In this document: positions 22,950 to 32,091 of the stretch, in pieces
Position numbering within the stretch: the first letter of the stretch is position 1
Layout: each line of letters opens with the position of its first letter
Translations under genes and position numbers: made by a program
Source: Nostoc sp. LPT
Lineage (GTDB): Bacteria; Cyanobacteriota; Cyanobacteriia; Cyanobacteriales; Nostocaceae
DNA length: 50,754 nucleotides
Reading direction: 5' to 3'
NCBI RefSeq assembly: GCF_017115165.1
Contig: NZ_JABXKF010000053.1
Location: 1-50,754 of the forward strand
Notes under the pieces: generated by a model
The model's input: only the letters and a program-made list of their open reading frames with translations
Told to the model about the DNA's origin: nothing
Databases searched by the model: none

Positions 22950-24719
22950 CTATCTAACAGAGTTACTTTTACTCCCTTCTGGACTGGGCAATGTAGTCGT
23001 GTTAGTAACTTTTTTAAGTTCGATAAAAATATCGTAACGGTTACTGCGATTGTCGCTGACAGCAGATGTCATCCCAATTGTGCGCGTTGCATCTAACAAA
23101 GTTTGTTGATTGGGAATTAGAGTTGGTAAAGGGAAATTTTTCACAGTTCGTTCCACATCCAGGAAAAATTGACCATTCGTCGGATTGGGTTCTGTAGGAA
23201 CTGTTTGTTGGAAGGGAAGAGTGCCAGCTAGTGTGTAGTTGGGTTTGGGAACAATTTTATCCGCGATCGGAGCGCCCACTATCAGAAAAGCGACATCTCC
23301 ATCTAACCAACCGTGGGTTGCAGTTAACGTACCATAAGGTGATACCCAGTTAACAACGGGTTGACCTGCGACTTTCCCCGGTTGCACTTGAAACTGGTAT
23401 TGATTTTTCATTACTTCATCCAGTTGACTGATGGATGCTTCAGCTGATTTGCGTAGGCTTTGCCCACTATAGGCATCGCTTGTCTGTACCATGAACAGCA
23501 AACCCGCACGAAAATCATTTGGCGAACCTTCTTTTGGAGTAGCAGGAATCACTGATAATAAAAATTCCCCTTTCATCCAACTAAGTAAATCCTTCTCTAA
23601 ATCGAGATCAGTAAGAGATTTTATACCACCTCTAATCTGTTCTGGTGCGATCGGTGATAAAGGATTTCCCTGAGATGTTAAAACATAGTCTCTCCACAAC
23701 CTCTGTAAGTTACCACCAGTAAGCATCATTAAGGTTTCCGCAGGTATGCGGCTTTGCATTTTCCCAGCTTTGTTTTCCACCACCAGCACACGTTGACTAT
23801 TAGGATTTAACCAAGAAACGCCCTTGAAGCGGATTCCTTCTGACTCTAAGGTTATTGTCCCTGCTAAACCTTGGTTGTTTTGCAGTTGAGCCAAAACTTG
23901 AGCAGGTAAAGGTCGGTTTGGAGAAGCTGCGGCTATTTTCGCAGCTGTTGGCACATTCACATAAAACTGGGCAAAGGGTTGGTAGTTGGCAATTTTCGGG
24001 AAATTCTCAGTAAAGCCGCCTGTTGTGGCTAGGGATGTTTTATTTTTGTAGGCGTCGATCGCTCGTTCTGTGGCTTTGGGACTATCAGTTATCACTAAAA
24101 AACGCCCATCTAGTAATGCAGCCGAGAAGTTTTGCCCTGCTTGTCCCTGACTTTGTTTAATGGCGATCCCTTGATAAGTGCGATCGCTCCATTTGCCTTG
24201 TTTAAGAATTTTAGGTTGTGCCAAAATATTTTTGGCGATTTCTGGGTTTTTCACTGGCAATACCATTACCATTGATTGCTGATCGCTGGCAGCATTTTCA
24301 TTGGTGGTAACTGGTTTGGGTGCAGGTTTATTCCCTGTTGCTGGAGCAAGAATTGCGATCGTCACGTCATCGCCTACCCAAGGAGCGATATCTTTCTGGA
24401 AGTCGTAACCATTATTCGTCAGAAAGCGATCGCGTAACTGGACTAAATTTTTGTCCAGTTCTGTTTGGGTTTCTTTTGTCCCAAACTGCCGCAATTTCTG
24501 CCACTGCTGGGGATCTGTTGTTAAGGAAACTGCAAACAGGGCATCACCAGGAATAATATTTGCACCTACTAGCAAATCGCTAGAAGATATTTGTCTCTGG
24601 GCTAACAACCAGTAAGCTACACTCCCCGCACCAATCAATAACCCAGCAGCCGAGAGCGTCAGCACCAGAGACGGTTTCTTATTTTTCTTCATCTGAACAG
24701 ACACAAGAGGCGGTGGCAT
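22950..24719 (-). CDS. DUF3352 domain protein, paralog of the 3.2-kb gene
   Basis: A 589-aa protein with an N-terminal transmembrane anchor (about 17-39: SLVLTLSAAGLLIGAGSVAYWLL) and a large outer domain. Shared landmarks with the gene at 3238 include DIAPWVGDDVTIAIL (about 110-124), GRFLVITDSPKATERAIDAY and MKGEFLLSVIPATP, arranged in two similar halves. The start could also be the ATG at 24692 (MKKNKKPSL); the upstream ATG is kept because nothing excludes it. A Pro/Asn-rich loop (KPAPKPVTTNENAASDQQS) follows the first half. The function is unknown. Two unlinked copies in one 22-kb window suggest an old duplication. Confidence 0.85.
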   Translation of the reverse strand: MPPPLVSVQMKKNKKPSLVLTLSAAGLLIGAGSVAYWLLAQRQISSSDLLVGANIIPGDALFAVSLTTDPQQWQKLRQFGTKETQTELDKNLVQLRDRFLTNNGYDFQKDIAPWVGDDVTIAILAPATGNKPAPKPVTTNENAASDQQSMVMVLPVKNPEIAKNILAQPKILKQGKWSDRTYQGIAIKQSQGQAGQNFSAALLDGRFLVITDSPKATERAIDAYKNKTSLATTGGFTENFPKIANYQPFAQFYVNVPTAAKIAAASPNRPLPAQVLAQLQNNQGLAGTITLESEGIRFKGVSWLNPNSQRVLVVENKAGKMQSRIPAETLMMLTGGNLQRLWRDYVLTSQGNPLSPIAPEQIRGGIKSLTDLDLEKDLLSWMKGEFLLSVIPATPKEGSPNDFRAGLLFMVQTSDAYSGQSLRKSAEASISQLDEVMKNQYQFQVQPGKVAGQPVVNWVSPYGTLTATHGWLDGDVAFLIVGAPIADKIVPKPNYTLAGTLPFQQTVPTEPNPTNGQFFLDVERTVKNFPLPTLIPNQQTLLDATRTIGMTSAVSDNRSNRYDIFIELKKVTNTTTLPSPEGSKSNSVR

Positions 24720-25142
24720 TGAAACCTGTACCTTATACTTGCAAACTTATTACTTGCTTGATTAGTCAAGTACACCAACAGTATTACCCATTCTTTAGGG
24801 CAGTTAATTATATTAAATTTTTCTACCCTAGATGCTGATGGTACTTCGATAATCAACTTTCCGTAGTCTTTTAAAAGCTATGTTTTTGGCTCAGTTACCA
24901 TTTTTAACACGCTTTGTTGAATTTCGTAGGACGTTTCCCTAAGATTAATTCCTCTGTCGGAAAGTTTCCACAAGTAAATCTGTTATTCCAAGCAATTCAG
25001 AGAATATAACATTTTTTTCGGAGTTCCAGAAATTATATACAATCAGAAAACTCTAGGTATTGTAATGGTTTTAGCGATTTCTCTCAATTCTTCTTAAAGT
25101 ATTACCCCGCTCTAAGAACTCTATTTTTATGCGATCGCCTAC
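24720..25142. other. Intergenic, AT-rich, no gene seen
   Basis: About 420 bp that must hold the promoter of the DUF3352 gene and the 3' end of the Uma2 gene. I saw no repeat other than one GCGATCGC at 25132, and no coding frame of interest. Confidence 0.4.
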
Positions 25143-25706
25143 CTATACTTGCAACTCAAATCCAGGTAGTATATCTTCTCCAGAAACAATCGCTGGCATT
25201 TGTACAACTTCTACAGCTTTTAAAAGTCGGTAAATTTCAACTTGACGATCTTGAGGATTAATCAGCCAACCCAAGCGCAGACCATTTTTAATGTATTCCT
25301 GCATTTTCTCTTGAATTGGTGCAAGGCTCACTGTGTCCGAACGCAGTTCCATCACAAAGTCGGGTACAAGTGGCGGAAATTTTTTTCGTTGTTCTGGTGT
25401 TAAAGCTTCCCACCGCTCCAATTTTACCCAAGCAGCATCAGGAGAACGTTTTGCACCGTTGGGAAGTATAAAGATAGTTGAAGAACTAAAAACTTTTCCT
25501 AATTTAGCTTGACGATTCCAAATTTCTAAATCAGCAATCAGTCCAGCTTCCTGATTTCCGCTTTCTCCTCCTACTGGTGGCACAATTATTAATTCTCCAG
25601 ATGCATTCATTTCCAGGCTTAGATCACGATTGGCAATACACAATTGATAAAATTGCTCATCGGTTAAATGAGCAATCGGTTCTAGATTAAGCACAACAGT
25701 ATTCAT
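25143..25706 (-). CDS. Uma2-family (DUF820) putative endonuclease, third copy
   Basis: A 187-aa Uma2 protein of a different subgroup from the pair near 18-21 kb. Motifs seen are LTDEQFYQLCIANRDLSLEMNASGELIIVPPVGGESG (about 14-50), SPDAAWVKLERWEAL (about 92-106), VPDFVMELRSDTVSL (about 119-133) and NGLRLGWLINPQDRQVEIYR. These place Asp, Glu and the RSD segment where the PD-(D/E)xK core is expected. It ends PGFELQV, the usual close for the group. Uma2 genes are multi-copy in Nostoc-type genomes and their role is unsettled. It is monocistronic on present evidence. Confidence 0.9.
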   Translation of the reverse strand: MNTVVLNLEPIAHLTDEQFYQLCIANRDLSLEMNASGELIIVPPVGGESGNQEAGLIADLEIWNRQAKLGKVFSSSTIFILPNGAKRSPDAAWVKLERWEALTPEQRKKFPPLVPDFVMELRSDTVSLAPIQEKMQEYIKNGLRLGWLINPQDRQVEIYRLLKAVEVVQMPAIVSGEDILPGFELQV

Positions 25707-26057
25707 TAAACCTTTCCTCGTGTCTTTCTTACTAACATCAGTAGGAAATTATTGCTTGTTGGAAGATTTCTTGAGGTGTAATTTGTAGCCCTTCAAATAA
25801 TGAATCTTCTAAACTATAGCCGTAGTCACACAGGTTAGGACAGTGTTGATTGCTCAAAGTTTTGAAACAACTGGGTTTTTACTCAGCACTCAGCACGGGC
25901 TAAACGCCCCGCTTCCGCTAACAGCACTCAGCACTCAGCACTTAGCTATATCAGTACCGATCGCTGCAACAATAATTCAACGTTCCTTTGATAATTTCAT
26001 TGCATGATTTCAGCTACTTAGTTTTACTCGATAGCGATCAGCCTACATCATGGCTTC
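25707..26057. other. Intergenic with a GGGGCGTTTAGCCC repeat
   Basis: A 350-bp gap without a gene. Bases 25881-25943 hold a dispersed repeat combining tandem CAGCACT units with CACGGGCTAAACGCCCCGC. The same element, in opposite orientation, is at 39167-39213 and 46338-46377. Confidence 0.7.
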
Positions 26058-26681
26058 TTACTGATTTTTGGAATTTAATTGCATAGCCCCCAAATATTTA
26101 GTTAAATAAGGTGAAAAAACCTCATAAATTAATGTCAGTGGCTGCCCATGATGCCAAAACAAATAGTGGCGACCCCAAAAAGGCCCAGTTTCACCAAAAC
26201 CGGACTCTAGTGCCAATGAGTCACCGTAGTAAATTCCTCGAACATCCCGATACAATTCTGTGCGAAGACGAGCTAAACTTGCCCAAATTGGTAATGAACG
26301 GTTTTGTAAATACTCATCGACATGACTGGCTTCCCACCACGAAGTAGCATAAGCTAATCTTTGACCAGAAGCGGTACGCAGCCATACTTGTCGCCGTAAT
26401 CGCGGTTCTGGGACAGCTTGGATTAACTCAGGAGCTCCATCCAAGTCCATGCCAATCAATGACATATCAATAACATCTACTTCTACAGCCTCTCCTGTAA
26501 GCAATTCTAAGTGACGTGTTGGGGAGCCGTCACCCAAAAGCATTAGCTGCCATGCAGGTGCTAGCTGAGTGTGAGGTAAACTTTGTTGAATTATTTCCTC
26601 CCCTCCTTGCCAAATCGGAGTGAGGCGATGCCAAGCTGGTGGCAGTGTTAGGTTGTGTGTCGGCGTAAAAGAAATAGTCAA
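26058..26681 (-). CDS. Chorismate lyase (chorismate-pyruvate lyase), cyanobacterial type
   Basis: A 207-aa protein of the UbiC/DUF98-type chorismate lyase fold. It would convert chorismate to 4-hydroxybenzoate plus pyruvate, the first committed step toward plastoquinone in cyanobacteria. Supporting features are the DGSPTRHLELLTG segment, RRQVWLRTASGQRLAYATSWW (a typical UbiC strand pair with the arginine that binds the substrate carboxylates), and the C-terminal REVFSPYL-like LIYEVFSPYL ending. The family identity is by overall resemblance, with moderate similarity to the enterobacterial enzyme. It is cytoplasmic. It is preceded by tRNA-Leu on the same strand, with no operon partner. Confidence 0.83.
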   Translation of the reverse strand: MTISFTPTHNLTLPPAWHRLTPIWQGGEEIIQQSLPHTQLAPAWQLMLLGDGSPTRHLELLTGEAVEVDVIDMSLIGMDLDGAPELIQAVPEPRLRRQVWLRTASGQRLAYATSWWEASHVDEYLQNRSLPIWASLARLRTELYRDVRGIYYGDSLALESGFGETGPFWGRHYLFWHHGQPLTLIYEVFSPYLTKYLGAMQLNSKNQ

Positions 26682-26820
26682 TGCTTTTTACAAAACTTCA
26701 CCTATTTCTATAAAAGCATAAAAAACTAGTACTTTGACAAGGCAACTTTGCTTAGTATGTAATAAGCAGTGAAGTGCTTCAGAAAAAGACTAAAGTCATC
26801 ACTGCAAACTTAAATATTTA

Positions 26821-26864
26821 AGGGTCAATAGTCTAAGGTTTTTTGACCTATGACTATTGACCCT
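26821..26864 (-). terminator. Inverted repeat downstream of tRNA-Leu
   Basis: Perfect 13-bp arms AGGGTCAATAGTC (26821-26833) and GACTATTGACCCT (26852-26864) lie about 20 bp past the 3' end of the tRNA. The loop is 18 nt and includes a T-run, so its strength as a terminator is uncertain. Related stems appear at 13350-13379. Confidence 0.45.
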
Positions 26865-26883
26865 ATGCTTAAACAAGCAAAAA

Positions 26884-26964
26884 TGCGGATGGCGAGACTC
26901 GAACTCGCAAGGCAAAGCCACACGCACCTCAAGCGTGCGCGTATACCAATTCCGCCACATCCGC
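26884..26964 (-). tRNA. tRNA-Leu (anticodon GAG)
   Basis: On the minus strand, the acceptor arms GCGGATG and CATCCGC pair over 7 bp with discriminator A (CCA is not encoded). The D arm GCG-GAATTGGTATA-CGC is followed by the anticodon stem CACGC/GCGTG around loop TTGAGGT, giving anticodon GAG. A class II variable arm (GGC-TTT-GCC) and the T arm GCGAG-TTCGAGT-CTCGC complete the cloverleaf. It would read CUC and CUU leucine codons. There is no intron, unlike the UAA tRNA-Leu of cyanobacteria. Confidence 0.96.
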
Positions 26965-27464
26965 ATAGTTTGTCTAAATATAGACTATAGCATAACAAAG
27001 GTGATATCTAAATTCAGTTGCTCAAAAATATAAATTTTCTCAAGGCGGTATCAGACTGACAGAAATTTAGCAGCTGTATAAGTGATATTGAAAAGGGTAG
27101 AGCTACTGTGTTCGGCAAAGTGCAATGGCGTATCCGTCTGCTGTAGGCGATTTCTACGATGGGCTATGACGCACGCTTGATAGCCCAGCGTAAAGCCTAC
27201 GGCATAGCTTCGCTTAGAGCGATGCAGGAGCGTCTGACTTGCTATCGGCGTTGCAAAAGCCCAGCTTGGTAGTCTAGCCAAGACTTACAGCAGCAATGTT
27301 GTTAGTGTAGTAAGACCCATAGAGACAGCAAGCCTGCAATATGCAAGTTTGCTTAGAATCAGGGTGGCGAATCTCCTGTGATAATTTGAAATAATGCGGA
27401 AGCGTTGTTTCAAGTTGGATCACAGAAAATGTCAATCTACTGGTAATGATATCGAAACTAAAAA
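26965..27464. other. Intergenic with dispersed GC-rich repeats
   Basis: The 500 bp between tRNA-Leu and accC carry repeat units at about 27125-27260 (GTAGGCGATTTCTACGATGGGC, GTAAAGCCTACGGCATAGCTTCGC and similar). A 76-codon minus frame here is made mostly of repeat sequence and is not credited as a gene. The last about 100 bp before accC should hold its promoter. Confidence 0.6.
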
Positions 27465-28808
27465 ATGAAGTTTGACAAAATATTAATTGCCAATCGGGGA
27501 GAAATCGCCCTTCGCATTCTCCGCGCCTGTGAAGAAATGGGAATTGCCACAGTTGCGGTTCACTCCACCGTTGACCGTAATGCTCTCCACGTCCAACTTG
27601 CTGATGAAGCAGTTTGCATTGGCGAACCTGCTAGCGGTAAAAGTTATTTGAATATTCCCAATATTATTGCTGCTGCACTGACGCGCAATGCTACTGCCAT
27701 TCATCCAGGCTATGGTTTTTTGGCAGAAAATGCCCGGTTTGCGGAAATCTGTGCCGACCATCATATTGCTTTTATCGGCCCAACTCCAGAAGCTATGAGA
27801 CGGATGGGCGATAAATCCACTGCCAAAGAAACCATGCAAAAAGCTGGAGTACCGACAGTACCAGGTACTGAGGGATTGGTAGAATCCGAGCAAGAAGGAT
27901 TAGGATTCGCCAAAGATATCGGTTATCCAGTGATGATCAAAGCTACAGCAGGTGGCGGTGGAAGGGGTATGCGCCTAGTTCGTTCGGAAGACGAATTTGT
28001 CAAACTTTTCCTCGCAGCTCAAGGCGAAGCAGGAGCAGCTTTTGGGAATTCTGGCGTTTACATAGAAAAATTTATTGAACGTCCCCGCCACATCGAATTT
28101 CAAATTTTGGCGGATAACTACGGTAATGTCATCCACTTGGGTGAACGGGATTGCTCAATTCAGCGCCGGAATCAAAAGCTGTTAGAAGAAGCTCCTAGTC
28201 CGGCTCTCGACCAAGACCTACGTGAAAAAATGGGACAAGCTGCTGTCAAAGCTGCTCAATTCATTAACTACAGTGGGGCTGGTACTATTGAGTTTCTCTT
28301 GGATAGATCCGGTAAATTCTACTTTATGGAAATGAACACCCGGATTCAAGTAGAACATCCTGTAACAGAAATGATTACTGGGATAGACTTAGTTGCCGAA
28401 CAAATCCGCATTGCTCAAGGTGAAAGACTCAAGCTTACTCAAGAGCAAGTAGTATTACGAGGTCATGCGATCGAATGTCGAATCAACGCCGAAGATCCCG
28501 ATCGTGACTTTCGCCCTTCTCCTGGACGGATCAGTAGCTATTTGCCCCCCGGAGGGCCTGGTGTGCGGATTGATTCCCACGTTTACACAGATTATCAAAT
28601 CCCACCCTACTACGATTCCTTGATCGGCAAGTTAATCGTTTGGGCGCCAGATCGACCCACTGCTATTAACCGGATGAAACGCGCACTGCGGGAATGCGCC
28701 ATTACTGGACTACCAACCACTATTGGGTTTCATCAAAAAATTATGGAAACTCCACAGTTTTTACAGGGTAATGTCTATACAAATTTTGTGCAGGAAATGA
28801 ACGGTTAG
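27465..28808 (+). CDS. accC: Biotin carboxylase subunit of acetyl-CoA carboxylase
   Basis: A 447-aa biotin carboxylase. It carboxylates the biotin on AccB using ATP and bicarbonate, the first half-reaction of malonyl-CoA formation for fatty acid synthesis. Visible landmarks are the N-terminal [17 protein letters not shown], the ATP-grasp glycine loop [10 protein letters not shown] (about 163-172), [31 protein letters not shown] with the catalytic Glu/Asn/Arg residues, and the C-terminal RINAEDP domain. The length is standard for the bacterial subunit. It is not next to accB here, as is usual in cyanobacteria. Start ATG 27465 is exact for the family. Confidence 0.97.
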   Translation: MKFDKILIANRGEIALRILRACEEMGIATVAVHSTVDRNALHVQLADEAVCIGEPASGKSYLNIPNIIAAALTRNATAIHPGYGFLAENARFAEICADHHIAFIGPTPEAMRRMGDKSTAKETMQKAGVPTVPGTEGLVESEQEGLGFAKDIGYPVMIKATAGGGGRGMRLVRSEDEFVKLFLAAQGEAGAAFGNSGVYIEKFIERPRHIEFQILADNYGNVIHLGERDCSIQRRNQKLLEEAPSPALDQDLREKMGQAAVKAAQFINYSGAGTIEFLLDRSGKFYFMEMNTRIQVEHPVTEMITGIDLVAEQIRIAQGERLKLTQEQVVLRGHAIECRINAEDPDRDFRPSPGRISSYLPPGGPGVRIDSHVYTDYQIPPYYDSLIGKLIVWAPDRPTAINRMKRALRECAITGLPTTIGFHQKIMETPQFLQGNVYTNFVQEMNG

Positions 28809-28895
28809 GGGAGTGGGGAGTCGGGGAGCAGTTGCAGTAAGTTTTATCCCCTCTGCCCCTAGAGCCTCTTATACCCAATGCCCAATGCCCCATTT
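28807..28895. repeat. GGGGAGTGGGGAG-type polypurine intergenic repeat
   Basis: Short tract between accC and the YggT gene with a GGGGAGTGGGGAG run and a CCCAATGCCCAATGCCCC run, of the same type as 12351-12510. Confidence 0.6.
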
Positions 28896-28900
28896 TTAAT

Positions 28901-29188
28901 TCACCGAGATAGCATAGTCAGCAATCCTTGTTGACCTAGCAGAATTTCTCGTAGCAGGCTGAAGATACCAACCCAAATAATAGGTGTAATGTCTACCCCA
29001 CCTATAGGTTGCACCAGCTTTCGCAAAGGGATTAAAAATGGCTCAGTGGGCCAAGCTATTAAATTAAAGGGCAACCGATTCAAATCCACTTGCGGATACC
29101 AAGTGAGAATGATACGAAATATAAATAAGAATGTCATTACCCCTAACACAGGGCCAAGAATCCAAGCAGTCAGGTTAACACCAGTCAT
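28901..29188 (-). CDS. YggT-family membrane protein
   Basis: A 95-aa protein with two hydrophobic segments (about 8-28 and 69-88) and the family motif FRIILTWYPQVDLNRLPFNLIAWPTEPFLIPLRKLVQPIGGVD between them (only its ends need to be noted: TWYP, PTEPFL, PLRK). YggT/YlmG proteins are small thylakoid or plasma membrane proteins; plastid and cyanobacterial members are linked to nucleoid or thylakoid organisation and membrane complex assembly. The mechanism is unknown. It is convergent with accC. Confidence 0.92.
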   Translation of the reverse strand: MTGVNLTAWILGPVLGVMTFLFIFRIILTWYPQVDLNRLPFNLIAWPTEPFLIPLRKLVQPIGGVDITPIIWVGIFSLLREILLGQQGLLTMLSR

Positions 29189-29493
29189 CGGTTTCAGGTA
29201 CTATCTATCTGTAAAGAAAGAAAAAACTTAGGCGTCGGCAAGCTTCGCCTTGCGTAGGCGTAGTCCGTCGTAGACATCGCCAGGAAATTTTAAGCTTTGT
29301 AAAGCACTCTGATCATCATTTTAACCAAATGCTGTCATTTCCTTCTGAAATAGAAAAGCGAACTTGCTGACGCGGTTAACTCAACAAATGGTGAAAGCAG
29401 TTACCAAGTTTAGCAGTTCATGGTTAGAGGCTTCTCAAGAAAGTAATACACTATTAAAATTAGGATGAAGTGTGTAAAAAAAGGTTGAGAAGT
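29189..29493. other. Intergenic with a dispersed repeat
   Basis: This 305-bp region separates the divergent YggT and psbX genes and holds both promoters. A dispersed repeat fills about 29228-29281 (GGCGTCGGCAAGCTTCGCC, then GCGTAGTCCGTCGTAGACATCGCC). Confidence 0.6.
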
Positions 29494-29613
29494 ATGACGC
29501 CTTCTTTAGCAAATTTTCTTTGGAGTCTGCTATGGGGTACAGCAATTGTTGTGATACCCGTTACAGTTGGTCTAATTTTCATTAGCCAAAAAGATAAAAT
29601 ACAGCGTTCATAA
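29494..29613 (+). CDS. psbX: Photosystem II protein PsbX
   Basis: A 39-aa single-helix protein: MTPSLANFLWSLLWGTAI, then a hydrophobic VVIPVTVGLIFIS helix, then the basic tail QKDKIQRS. It matches cyanobacterial PsbX (MTPSLANFL start, short lysine-rich end). PsbX is a peripheral subunit of photosystem II near the QB site. A GAGAAG-type ribosome site lies just upstream. It is too short for routine ORF cut-offs but is clearly real. The ycf66 gene follows 250 bp later. Confidence 0.93.
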   Translation: MTPSLANFLWSLLWGTAIVVIPVTVGLIFISQKDKIQRS

Positions 29614-29861
29614 TGCTTATGAGAGTTAATTTAACTCTCATAATCGATAGTCTGTCAGCAATCTACATTTATTTCACCAAAAGCAGCATAAACTGTGGCT
29701 GGTGGCAGTTGTAGATGATAGACATAGACGTTTTTACTTTTCGGTGAATAGCTTCAGAGCTTCTTTGCCAGAGGCTTTGAAGCTTCAATATATTGTGACT
29801 AATTAGAGTAGTGATTTTAATTGTGACTCGCTAACATAGATTTGATATTGGGAAAACAGCA

Positions 29862-30779
29862 ATGATAAATTTTGGGCTGAACTCAGCCAGTTTTCTGGCT
29901 CAGGTAAATTTTGGGGCAAACTCAGCCAGTATTCTAGGAATTTTCCTGGCTGTGGCTGGGGCAGCACTGTATTTTCTCCGCACTGTGCGCCCAGAATTGT
30001 CACGGGATCAAGATATCTTTTTTGCAGCAGTCGGCTTGCTTTGCGGCTTCATTCTTGTCTTTCAAGGATGGCGGCTAGACCCGATTTTACAATTTGGTCA
30101 ACTGCTTTTAGTTGGCACAACTGTGTTTTTTGCAGTTGAAAGTATTCGTCTGCGGAGTATAGCTACCCAGCAAGCAAAGCGCAACACTCCGATTGTGGAC
30201 GATGAGCGAGAGGTAAGCGGAAATTATTCAATGAACCGCAACCGCAAGAGGTATGGGGCTGAGATGGAGGCAGACTTAGATCCACTGCCTTATGAAGACG
30301 AGGAAGAACGACCCCCGCGTCGCCGGATTCAGGGTAGCAGAGATGAGATTTCCACTCGTGATGACTACTACGAGGAGCAACCCCCCCGTCGTTCAGAACG
30401 CCGTAACAGCAGTAGTGAAAGACAGGCTCCATCTGATAGAATGCGTCGGCGGACTTCTGGGCGTCCTGTAAATCGCCCTTCTGAAAGCTTTGAAGAAGAG
30501 AACTGGGGTTCTTCATCTAGGCAAGTTGATGATTGGGAAAATTCGGGTGGGGAAGTTAGAAAACCTTCTCGCGGTAGTAATAACGGGTCACAGCGTCCCG
30601 AAAGTCGTGAAGATGATGTTTCTCTCAGACCGAGAAGGCGTCGTCCGCCCACTGACTCAACTCCTCGAAGACCGCGCGAAGATGATGATGCGATCCCAAC
30701 TGATTATGTGCCATACAACCCAATTGAAAAACCAAATGAGGGGTCAGATAATTTGAGCGATTTTGATGACGATGTTTAA
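29862..30779 (+). CDS. ycf66: Ycf66-family protein
   Basis: A 305-aa protein. Residues 1-110 hold the Ycf66 domain with three hydrophobic segments (ILGIFLAVAGAALYFL, IFFAAVGLLCGFILVFQGW, ILQFGQLLLVGTTVFFAVESI). The rest is long, low in complexity and very charged, with runs of Arg, Asp, Glu and Ser (RPPRRRIQGSRDE, RPSESFEEE, RRRRPPTDSTPRRPREDDD) and is likely disordered. Ycf66 occurs in cyanobacteria and some plastids; its role is unknown. The N-terminus contains an internal duplication (LNSASFLAQVNFGANSASIL). Confidence 0.9.
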   Translation: MINFGLNSASFLAQVNFGANSASILGIFLAVAGAALYFLRTVRPELSRDQDIFFAAVGLLCGFILVFQGWRLDPILQFGQLLLVGTTVFFAVESIRLRSIATQQAKRNTPIVDDEREVSGNYSMNRNRKRYGAEMEADLDPLPYEDEEERPPRRRIQGSRDEISTRDDYYEEQPPRRSERRNSSSERQAPSDRMRRRTSGRPVNRPSESFEEENWGSSSRQVDDWENSGGEVRKPSRGSNNGSQRPESREDDVSLRPRRRRPPTDSTPRRPREDDDAIPTDYVPYNPIEKPNEGSDNLSDFDDDV

Positions 30780-30826
30780 AACAGTTGGCGTGCAATTAGG
30801 TTTAAAGGCGACGGAAAACAGTTGAG

Positions 30827-31387
30827 GTGGAAAAATTTACGCCTGCATTTTGGCTCCAAAGACCAATTCATTGGAGCCTGGTTTTTGGTTTAACAAGTTT
30901 GCTTGTATCTTGTGGTTCTAACGATATTCCCATAGGACCTACTTCTCTTAACAGTCGCTACACTGAAGAGCAACCTGCTTTGAGTGGAAATGGGCGCTTT
31001 TTAGCGTTTGTATCTAATCGCAATGGTAATCAGCAGCTACTAGTGTACGATTTGGAGAGGCAAGTGTTTATTGGCACACCTGGGATAAACCGACAAGAGA
31101 CAATTGCCGAAAGTCCTAGTTTGAGCTACACCGGGCGTTATATTTCTTATCTTACTAGCGATCAAGGTAGACCAGTGGTGGCGCTTTACGATCGCGCTAC
31201 GCAACAGTCACAAATCGTCACACCAATTTATCGCGGCTGGGTCAGAAAACCAAATATTAGTCCAGATGGACGTTATGTTGTCTTTGAAACCGCCACTCGT
31301 GGTCAGTGGGATATTGAAGTCCTAGACCGAGGGCCAAATATTGAGTTAGATATTCCCAACGGTGCAACTGTGGGTTCACCTCCGTAA
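30827..31387 (+). CDS. TolB-like beta-propeller lipoprotein, first of two
   Basis: A 186-aa protein starting at GTG 30827. A signal peptide ends in the lipobox LLVSC (Cys at about 29), so the protein should be lipid-anchored outside the cytoplasm. PD40/TolB-type repeats follow: GNGRFLAFVSNRNGNQQLLVYDLE, YTGRYISYLTSDQGRPVVALYDRAT, and SPDGRYVVFETATRGQWDIEVLDRG. With only three blades it is short for a full propeller, so it may pair with itself or with its neighbour. A paralog is encoded directly downstream at 31564. The function is unknown; a periplasmic binding role is likely by family. Confidence 0.85.
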   Translation: MEKFTPAFWLQRPIHWSLVFGLTSLLVSCGSNDIPIGPTSLNSRYTEEQPALSGNGRFLAFVSNRNGNQQLLVYDLERQVFIGTPGINRQETIAESPSLSYTGRYISYLTSDQGRPVVALYDRATQQSQIVTPIYRGWVRKPNISPDGRYVVFETATRGQWDIEVLDRGPNIELDIPNGATVGSPP

Positions 31388-31560
31388 GGGGAGATGAGGG
31401 GGATGAGGGGGATGAGGGAGCAGGGGGAGATGAGAGGGACAAGGGGAACAAGGGGGAATTATTGAACGAAGTTTCTTCCTTGTCTTCCCAATGTCCCATG
31501 CCTCTGGAGCCTCTTGTGCCCAATGCCCAATGCCCTGTTTGGCCAATGCCCAATGAAATA
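31388..31560. repeat. Polypurine/polypyrimidine repeat between the two TolB-like genes
   Basis: Tracts of GGGGATGAGGGGGATGAGG and AGGGGGAGATGAGAGGG, then CCCATGCCTCTGG and CCCAATGCCCAATGCCC. A similar set lies after the second gene at 32092-32310. Confidence 0.65.
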
Positions 31561-31563
31561 TAT

Positions 31564-32088
31564 ATGAAACGTGTTTTTTTTATACCTGTATTTTTCTGTT
31601 TAAATTTATTGACTGGGTGTTTTGGCTACCCTCGCATTTTGAGTTATCCCTTTGATCCGGGGGGTCGGAGTCTCAATAGTTTCGCGTCGGAATTAAACCC
31701 CCAAATTTCTGGGAGATACATTGTTTTTATTACTGACCGACGCGGTAGCCAAGATGTTTATATGTTTGATACAGTAACTCGTGATTTGGTTGATTTGCCA
31801 GGTTTAAATTCCTTTGATGCGATCGCAAATCATCCTAGCGTTTCACAAGATGGTCGTTATATTGTGTTTGCTGCTAGCCGTCAGGGGCGATCGGCTATTT
31901 TTCTCTACGACCGAGAAACACGCCAATCACGGAATTTGACCAACAACCTGCAAGCGGAAGTCCGCAACCCTACAATTAGCGCTGATGGTAGCAGGATTGC
32001 TTTTGAGTCTAGTAACAATGGTCAGTGGGATGTTTTAGTATATGACCGTTATGGACAACCGTTGAATATACCTCAAGAACCGCGTTGA
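31564..32088 (+). CDS. TolB-like beta-propeller lipoprotein, second of two
   Basis: A 174-aa protein from ATG 31564; the frame opens upstream at 31462 but that part is repeat sequence. The signal peptide MKRVFFIPVFFCLNLLTGC has a lipobox with Cys19. Four PD40-type strands follow (SGRYIVFITDRRGSQDVYMFDT, DGRYIVFAASRQGRSAIFLYDRET, DGSRIAFESSNNGQWDVLVYDRYG). It is similar in layout to the gene at 30827 and was probably made by duplication. The two might form one shared propeller or act separately; no partner is visible. Confidence 0.85.
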   Translation: MKRVFFIPVFFCLNLLTGCFGYPRILSYPFDPGGRSLNSFASELNPQISGRYIVFITDRRGSQDVYMFDTVTRDLVDLPGLNSFDAIANHPSVSQDGRYIVFAASRQGRSAIFLYDRETRQSRNLTNNLQAEVRNPTISADGSRIAFESSNNGQWDVLVYDRYGQPLNIPQEPR

Positions 32089-32091
32089 AGA

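Noticed and set aside
27051..27281. 76-codon minus-strand open frame before accC
   Set aside because: It is built largely from dispersed repeat units and has no family resemblance; better explained as repeat DNA.
31462..31563. Upstream extension of the second TolB-like gene
   Set aside because: The extra 34 codons are polypyrimidine repeat sequence; the ATG at 31564 is followed directly by a signal peptide with lipobox.
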